Shown in pieces: positions 59,643-64,000 of a DNA stretch of 64,000 bases. A model generated the notes under the pieces. The model was given only the letters and a program-made list of their open reading frames with translations. It was not told the DNA's origin and did not search any database. The position numbers and the translations under genes were made by a program. Source of the stretch: Hondaea fermentalgiana (Eukaryota; Sar; Bigyra; Thraustochytrida; Thraustochytriidae); the NCBI GenBank assembly GCA_014084085.1, contig NPFB01000053.1, positions 219,876 through 283,875 of the forward strand, given 5' to 3'. Positions within the stretch are counted from its first letter, which is position 1. Each line of letters starts with the position of its first letter.

Positions 59643-59947
59643 ACCCTGAACACCCTCTCTCTTGAACAAAAGCTGCAAATCTAAGCAAAGTAAGGAGCTT
59701 GTACTTGATCTCGTCACAAAAGTTTTCCTTCTCTATCTTCCGATCGTGCATCACACGCGTCCTCTATGGATCAGAAGTAATCCCGGTCGTTTCTTTTTGC
59801 AATGATGCTTCAATAATCCGTCTACCACTCATCTCTTGCACAGTCCGACTCACTGCTGGTCTTGACCAGCGTATAAACTAGCATAATATTCGAAGACATC
59901 TCGCCGATAAAGTGATAATGTTTCTGTCATGATTAGTGGGTCTAATC
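59643..59947. other. Convergent 3' spacer (desaturase / epoxide hydrolase)
   Basis: 305 bp between stop codons, AT-richer than the genes. No gene or clear terminator element is seen. Confidence 0.5.
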
Positions 59948-61345
59948 TTAAAGACGAGAAGCGACAAGCGCGCCCACTCCGGCCGCAGCTGCGAGCGCTC
60001 CGCCAGCAGAAACCACATTTGCAAACGTGGAGGAGGAGGAGGAAGAGGAGGGCTCGCGAAACGTGAGGCCCCGTCGCTCTGTTGCTTCACGCTTGCACGT
60101 CTCAAAATCAAGTACCTCGTGAAAGAATTCGCGCACATCTTGAGCGAGTACAGCGGGAGCTTCCCAAGCCGCAAAGTGACCACCAAAATCGTGCGTCTTC
60201 CACTGCTTCAGGTTCCACGCCATGGCAACCACGGGACGCGTTTCAGCGAGAACCTCCTTAGGAAAAGTGCTGCAGCCGAGTGGCGTCTCGCAATACTCCC
60301 AAGGTATCGCCGTTCGCTGTGAGACGCCAGGGACTACCGGCACCGTCTCAAAGTAAAAGCGGCAGCTCGATGCGATACTCTGCGTGAACCAGTACACTGA
60401 CAAGTTACACAGAATTTGGTCCTTGGATAGACCATCAAAGACGCCGCGCTCGGGCGCAAAATCCGTCCACGCGTGCATTTTCTCCAGGATCCAGGACGCC
60501 AAGGCAACAGGACTGTCCTGAAGCGCAACCCCCAATTGATGCGGTTTTGTGCAGTGCATCAAAAAGTAAGCGCTCCCATGCAAGAGGTAGTCCTTGCGAC
60601 GCGCAATCTTCGTCTGATCGGTCTTGTCGAGAAACACTCGAGGAAACAAATTCACGGCAGCAGCAGTTGCTGTGCGTGCAAATCCATGTGCAGTGAGGGC
60701 GTCACGGCTACTACGAGTGCCAACCGTTGGCATATTTTGGTGGACGGCAACGCAGGCTTGCGGGTGGTCAGCTGCAAGCCAGTGAACGACCACTGCGCCC
60801 CAATCACCGGCTTGTGCTACAAACTGGGGGTATCCGAGGTGGGCCATGAGGTCCTTGAAAAGCGCAGCCGTCGAGCGTGCCCCCCATTGGCCGCCGTGCC
60901 GCGCAAGATCGCGGCTCCAGGCAAAACCGGGAAGGCTTGGCGCCACCACGTGAAAGGCTCTTCCTTTACCGTCACCCTTTGTTAGCAATGGAATCATGTC
61001 CAGAAACTCTACCACGCTTCCGGGCCAGCCATGCACGAGAAGAAGTGGAATTGCATCTTTGCATGCTGAACGCTGGTGGATAAAATGCATGCCATCCAGC
61101 ATAAAGTGGTCAAACGAATTGAGTTGGGTTTCATGAGCGCGCCAGTCAAAGTCCGAAGCCCAGTACGCCATGAGATCATCAAGAGTGCCCGCATCGGTGC
61201 CATCTGTCCAGGTACCAGGGCTTTCGATGGACGCAGCGGGTTTCTTTCTTCGAGCCAGACGAAGACGCAGATCTTCGATGGCTTCCTCACTCACACGAAC
61301 CTCGAAGGGCACGGGCGCCCCGCTCGTGGACAAGCCCGGCGACAT
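59948..61345 (-). CDS. Microsomal-type epoxide hydrolase ending in Ser-Arg-Leu
   Basis: Hydrolyses epoxides to vicinal diols through an ester intermediate. 465 residues from the ATG at 61345. Residues ~12-120 are the EHN N-terminal domain (PFEVRVSEEAIEDLRLRLAR and a W-rich block). The alpha/beta-hydrolase core carries the oxyanion motif HGWPGS (105-110), nucleophile Asp181 in AGDWGA, and catalytic His390 in GGHFAAWEAP. The cap tyrosines are in the right region (SVYWFTQS). Unlike animal mEH there is no N-terminal membrane anchor. Instead, after a Ser8 linker, the last ~25 residues are hydrophobic (FANVVSAGGALAAAAGVGAL) and end VASRL. The final SRL fits the peroxisomal PTS1 consensus; the hydrophobic stretch could instead be a tail anchor. 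Substrate unknown. Confidence 0.94.
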   Translation of the reverse strand: MSPGLSTSGAPVPFEVRVSEEAIEDLRLRLARRKKPAASIESPGTWTDGTDAGTLDDLMAYWASDFDWRAHETQLNSFDHFMLDGMHFIHQRSACKDAIPLLLVHGWPGSVVEFLDMIPLLTKGDGKGRAFHVVAPSLPGFAWSRDLARHGGQWGARSTAALFKDLMAHLGYPQFVAQAGDWGAVVVHWLAADHPQACVAVHQNMPTVGTRSSRDALTAHGFARTATAAAVNLFPRVFLDKTDQTKIARRKDYLLHGSAYFLMHCTKPHQLGVALQDSPVALASWILEKMHAWTDFAPERGVFDGLSKDQILCNLSVYWFTQSIASSCRFYFETVPVVPGVSQRTAIPWEYCETPLGCSTFPKEVLAETRPVVAMAWNLKQWKTHDFGGHFAAWEAPAVLAQDVREFFHEVLDFETCKREATERRGLTFREPSSSSSSSTFANVVSAGGALAAAAGVGALVASRL

Positions 61346-61900
61346 GCTTCCCTCGCGCGTTCTGCTTCGATCGAGCCACGTTGTTTCGTTGGTTTGTTCG
61401 CTCGTTCGTTCGCTCGCTCGCTCGCTCGTCGGACCTCTTCTTCTTCTCCTTCTTCTTTTCGCGTCTACATACGTCCCGCTGCGCGTTTTTCGTCAAGAAG
61501 TCACCTGGCTCGCGAGCGCGGATTGCGCGGCCTCGCGCACCGCCCTGCCCTGCCGCAACGCAAAATCAATAATGGGTTGCGCAGATATTTTCTTTCATCC
61601 TTTTTGGGGGGGGAGAACGCGGCCAAGGCTAATTAGGCCCAGCTCGATTTGCCAAGCTTCATGGTGCGCTTCAAAGAAAAAAAAATCAATTGCATGCATA
61701 GAACCAGTCTGCTTTTTTGTCCTTTCAGTTTTGAAAAAAATCATCATGAAGCAAATGGAACCACTTGGGTTGCATGCAACAAGTACTCCCTCTTTCACCA
61801 TTTATTAAAGTTTAGGAAGGAGATTTGTCATAAAGAGAACAAAAAACCAGGAAAAGCAACGTTCGCCTTCCCACATCCCTGATAAGCTCACGCAGCCTCC
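61346..61900. promoter_or_regulatory. Spacer upstream of the epoxide hydrolase, 3' of the right-edge gene
   Basis: 555 bp with a CGCT/CGTT tetranucleotide run at ~61397-61430 close to the epoxide hydrolase ATG, TTCTTC stretches to 61460, and a G8 tract near 61605. No gene is seen. Confidence 0.5.
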
Positions 61901-64000
61901 TCATTTAAATTCCTTACTGACATGAGTATGCACACGACGCCGAGCCACGGGAGTGCGCCCAGTCTGTGACTTCGGCGCGCTGAGTGCACGAAATGCATTT
62001 TGACGACATTCGTCGCGACGCTCTCGCTCCGTGGGGTGCCGATCTTGAGCGGTACGCACATCATCATCTCGTGGATGCCGGCGCCTCCAAGACTCTGGCT
62101 CGAGTGAGACGCTGCCTCCGCCCCGCACCATGTAGCTCACCTCGTGTCGAAAATATACCCCAATGGCAACTACGCCCATGCAAAAGAGGAGCAACCCGAG
62201 ACCCACTGCGAGTCGCTGCGCCAAAGCTGCTTGAGATAATGTCATTCTTGGCTCTACATGGGAATGCGACGCACCAGAAATGACGTGGGGCGAACGCTCG
62301 GCGCCGGCCTGCCCACCGAGCTCGTCCAATGGCAAGTAGGTCCCCAGAGGCACGCGCGCGATGCGAAAGGGTTCACTTTTCAGGGTCATATAACCAGCAG
62401 CAGACGTATCATGCGGCTTGATCAAGACATGCGCTGCATGATCCTCGGCAAGATCCCGAGGAAGATTTACAAAAATCTCGCCGCTGTTGGGCACCTCTTG
62501 AGCCAAGACCATCTCTTGGCCGCCCGCTAGCAATTGCACAACAATGTCCACGGGCTTTGCAGCGGGCCAAAGGCATGCATTTTCGTTTATGTCCACGACC
62601 CAGGCAATCCGAGCACGCATACCCGGACGCCACGTATCTCTATGCAATGGTGCCGTCACCCCGGCTTCCAAACTGACAACATTGAAATGCAAAAGGGGAG
62701 GCGAGTAGGCGTCTCGCCCAGCTGCTTTTGGCGAATTGGTCGTGGCGCTCGAGAGTCTTTGCACCACCGTGTATTTGCCGCGTGGCATCTGGCACGGGAC
62801 AGTCCACGTAGATCGCCAAGTATCGCCATTGCGCTGTGCTCGTGGGATCTTGGCATTCATTCGCTGCTCGTTTCCACGCACCCACAAGGCCACCTCCGCG
62901 TTCGCGCGTTCAGACGAGGGCAAGCGCCATGCAAAGAAAATCTTTTCTCCGGGACGGACCCCAAGATCGCCCGATCCCGGCATAAATATTTGTGCATAGA
63001 GACCGTCCAGCCAAAAGGGCCCAGTTGCACCAAGAACGCGATCCGGCCGTTGCGCATCCACCGCCTTGATAAAAACCATAGTTCCACTCGCAAGGTCGGG
63101 GGGAACCAAGAAGACCTCCCCAATGCCTGCATCCAGCGACCGTGTTGCTTTCACGATGTGTTCCGCATTGGGTACGACAAGACGGAGCTCGCGCGCGGCA
63201 CCTCGCGTGCGCGGATCCATTCTCACAGCTTGCGGCACCTTTGTTGTGGTGCCAAGCGTCCAATGCTGTCCTACGCCTTCGTGCGAGGAGAACAGTAGAG
63301 CATCGTGTCGAAACTCTCTGGCACGCTCCGCAAAGGGAGACGTGTTATCGGAAGCGTCGGCCAGCACAAATGGACCCGAGACGGCGCGCGACGCTGTCAG
63401 TGCTCCTGAGACGGCGAAGCCGCCACCTGCGTTAGAAGTCACGGGAACGTGTGGGAAGACGTCCAGGCGAACAGCGGTCTCGAGAAGCCGTGCTTTTCGG
63501 AGATCAGCGACGGGAAGCGTCCAGTCCAGTGACACCATTTGATGCCGACGTCTTGAAAGGCTGAGGTCGTGCGCGATCGGAAAGACCAACGATGGATTCT
63601 GTACGGCACGGAGGACTACATCTACGCTACCAACGCGTTTGCCAGGATTGTTGAAATGCCACCGGATTGGAAGTACATCTGAATAGGTTGGAAGAGCCTC
63701 TAAGGCACCTGTAGGCTCTTGGATGTCCGCGAGCACAGGAGAAAGCAAAAAAGTCTCGAACCCAGCAACGTAAAATTCTCCCGAGATTCCCAAGATAGCT
63801 CGGGACTTGAGCCCGCGGGCTTGCAAGCGATAGTAACCACTTTGCAAGTTCGGGGCAACCGACGCAAGCGCCACAGAGGCACGTTCACGGTCCGCATCCA
63901 CAGAGAGCAGCGAGATTTCACGTTTCATCCCTTTGCTGATGAGCACGAGGTCCACGACCCGGTGCACTTTTTTCAGCGATGCGTGCGCGATCCATCTCAC
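61901..64000 (-). CDS. Kre9/Ser-Thr-rich-type membrane surface protein, 5' end outside window
   Basis: At least 699 residues; the frame is open at the right edge, so the N-terminus is missing. The ectodomain contains at least three diverged beta-sandwich repeats of ~100 residues, with the pattern 'P....pG..i.W......g.v.l.l......N.G.....lP.dl......I......s..F.i'. Examples are GVRPGEKIFFAWRLP, TWRPGMRARIAWVVD, and NSGEIFVNLPRDLAEDHAAH followed by VLIKPHD. This resembles the Kre9/Knh1-like Ser-Thr-rich domain of fungal and oomycete wall proteins (family-level guess). One transmembrane helix near the C-terminus (RLAVGLGLLLFCMGVVAIGV) is followed by a basic ~80-residue cytosolic tail with HPRDDD and ERERRDE clusters. 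A type-I surface protein is likely. Confidence 0.75.
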   Translation of the reverse strand: MRWIAHASLKKVHRVVDLVLISKGMKREISLLSVDADRERASVALASVAPNLQSGYYRLQARGLKSRAILGISGEFYVAGFETFLLSPVLADIQEPTGALEALPTYSDVLPIRWHFNNPGKRVGSVDVVLRAVQNPSLVFPIAHDLSLSRRRHQMVSLDWTLPVADLRKARLLETAVRLDVFPHVPVTSNAGGGFAVSGALTASRAVSGPFVLADASDNTSPFAERAREFRHDALLFSSHEGVGQHWTLGTTTKVPQAVRMDPRTRGAARELRLVVPNAEHIVKATRSLDAGIGEVFLVPPDLASGTMVFIKAVDAQRPDRVLGATGPFWLDGLYAQIFMPGSGDLGVRPGEKIFFAWRLPSSERANAEVALWVRGNEQRMNAKIPRAQRNGDTWRSTWTVPCQMPRGKYTVVQRLSSATTNSPKAAGRDAYSPPLLHFNVVSLEAGVTAPLHRDTWRPGMRARIAWVVDINENACLWPAAKPVDIVVQLLAGGQEMVLAQEVPNSGEIFVNLPRDLAEDHAAHVLIKPHDTSAAGYMTLKSEPFRIARVPLGTYLPLDELGGQAGAERSPHVISGASHSHVEPRMTLSQAALAQRLAVGLGLLLFCMGVVAIGVYFRHEVSYMVRGGGSVSLEPESWRRRHPRDDDVRTAQDRHPTERERRDECRQNAFRALSAPKSQTGRTPVARRRVHTHVSKEFK

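Noticed and set aside
1..64000. CRISPR arrays, insertion sequences or retroelement remnants
   Set aside because: Repeats found are microsatellites or coding repeats. There are no direct repeats with unique spacers, no terminal inverted repeats, and no transposase or reverse-transcriptase motifs.

Overview
This window looks like nuclear DNA from a unicellular heterokont, most likely a thraustochytrid (Schizochytrium/Aurantiochytrium/Hondaea type). That placement is an inference. It rests on GC-rich, almost intronless protein genes, a CEP164-type basal-body protein in a wall-bearing protist context, very large cysteine-rich surface proteins with Ser/Pro/Thr stretches, a front-end-type fatty-acid desaturase, and a eukaryotic single-chain purine enzyme. 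Three runs of exactly 100 N (14272-14371, 24401-24500, 44086-44185) are scaffold gaps, so this is a draft assembly.

Layout, left to right. (1) A very large coiled-coil/IQ protein on the minus strand fills 1-7926 as one open frame and runs off the left edge. (2) 8.4-13.2 kb: a small TEX47/BLUF-fold-like protein (+), a PRMT3-like arginine methyltransferase (-), and UBA3, the catalytic subunit of the NEDD8 E1 (+), which has the only intron I can place. (3) 13.2-25.7 kb: a 1420-residue protein with a Q/N/G-rich front half and a HAT-repeat back half (+), then phosphoribosylformylglycinamidine synthase (-). Both have long GC-rich, microsatellite-laden upstream regions that carry the same GAGCA pentamer repeat in the sense direction. 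(4) 25.7-34.7 kb: a giant polytopic surface protein. (5) 34.8-49.3 kb: a C2/PH-like protein (-), a CEP164-like distal-appendage protein (+), a TAZ-like zinc-finger protein (-), a possible CFAP97-type protein with polyQ (-), a three-WW plus PH protein (+) and a Q/H-rich unknown (-). (6) 49.3-53.1 kb: 3.8 kb with no convincing gene. (7) 53.1-64 kb: two unknown proteins, a desaturase (+), an epoxide hydrolase ending in Ser-Arg-Leu (-), and a membrane-anchored Kre9/GPI-type surface protein (-) that runs off the right edge.

Strand alternates almost gene by gene, so most neighbours are tail-to-tail with only about 120-340 bp between stop codons, or head-to-head across a larger repeat-rich spacer. 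There is no operon and no obvious shared pathway. The recurring themes are the basal body and flagellum (CEP164-like, perhaps the CFAP97-like and TEX47-like proteins), protein modification (PRMT3, UBA3), RNA processing (HAT protein), and a surface layer (the giant Cys-rich protein and the right-edge protein). I found no mobile element, CRISPR array, rRNA or confident tRNA.
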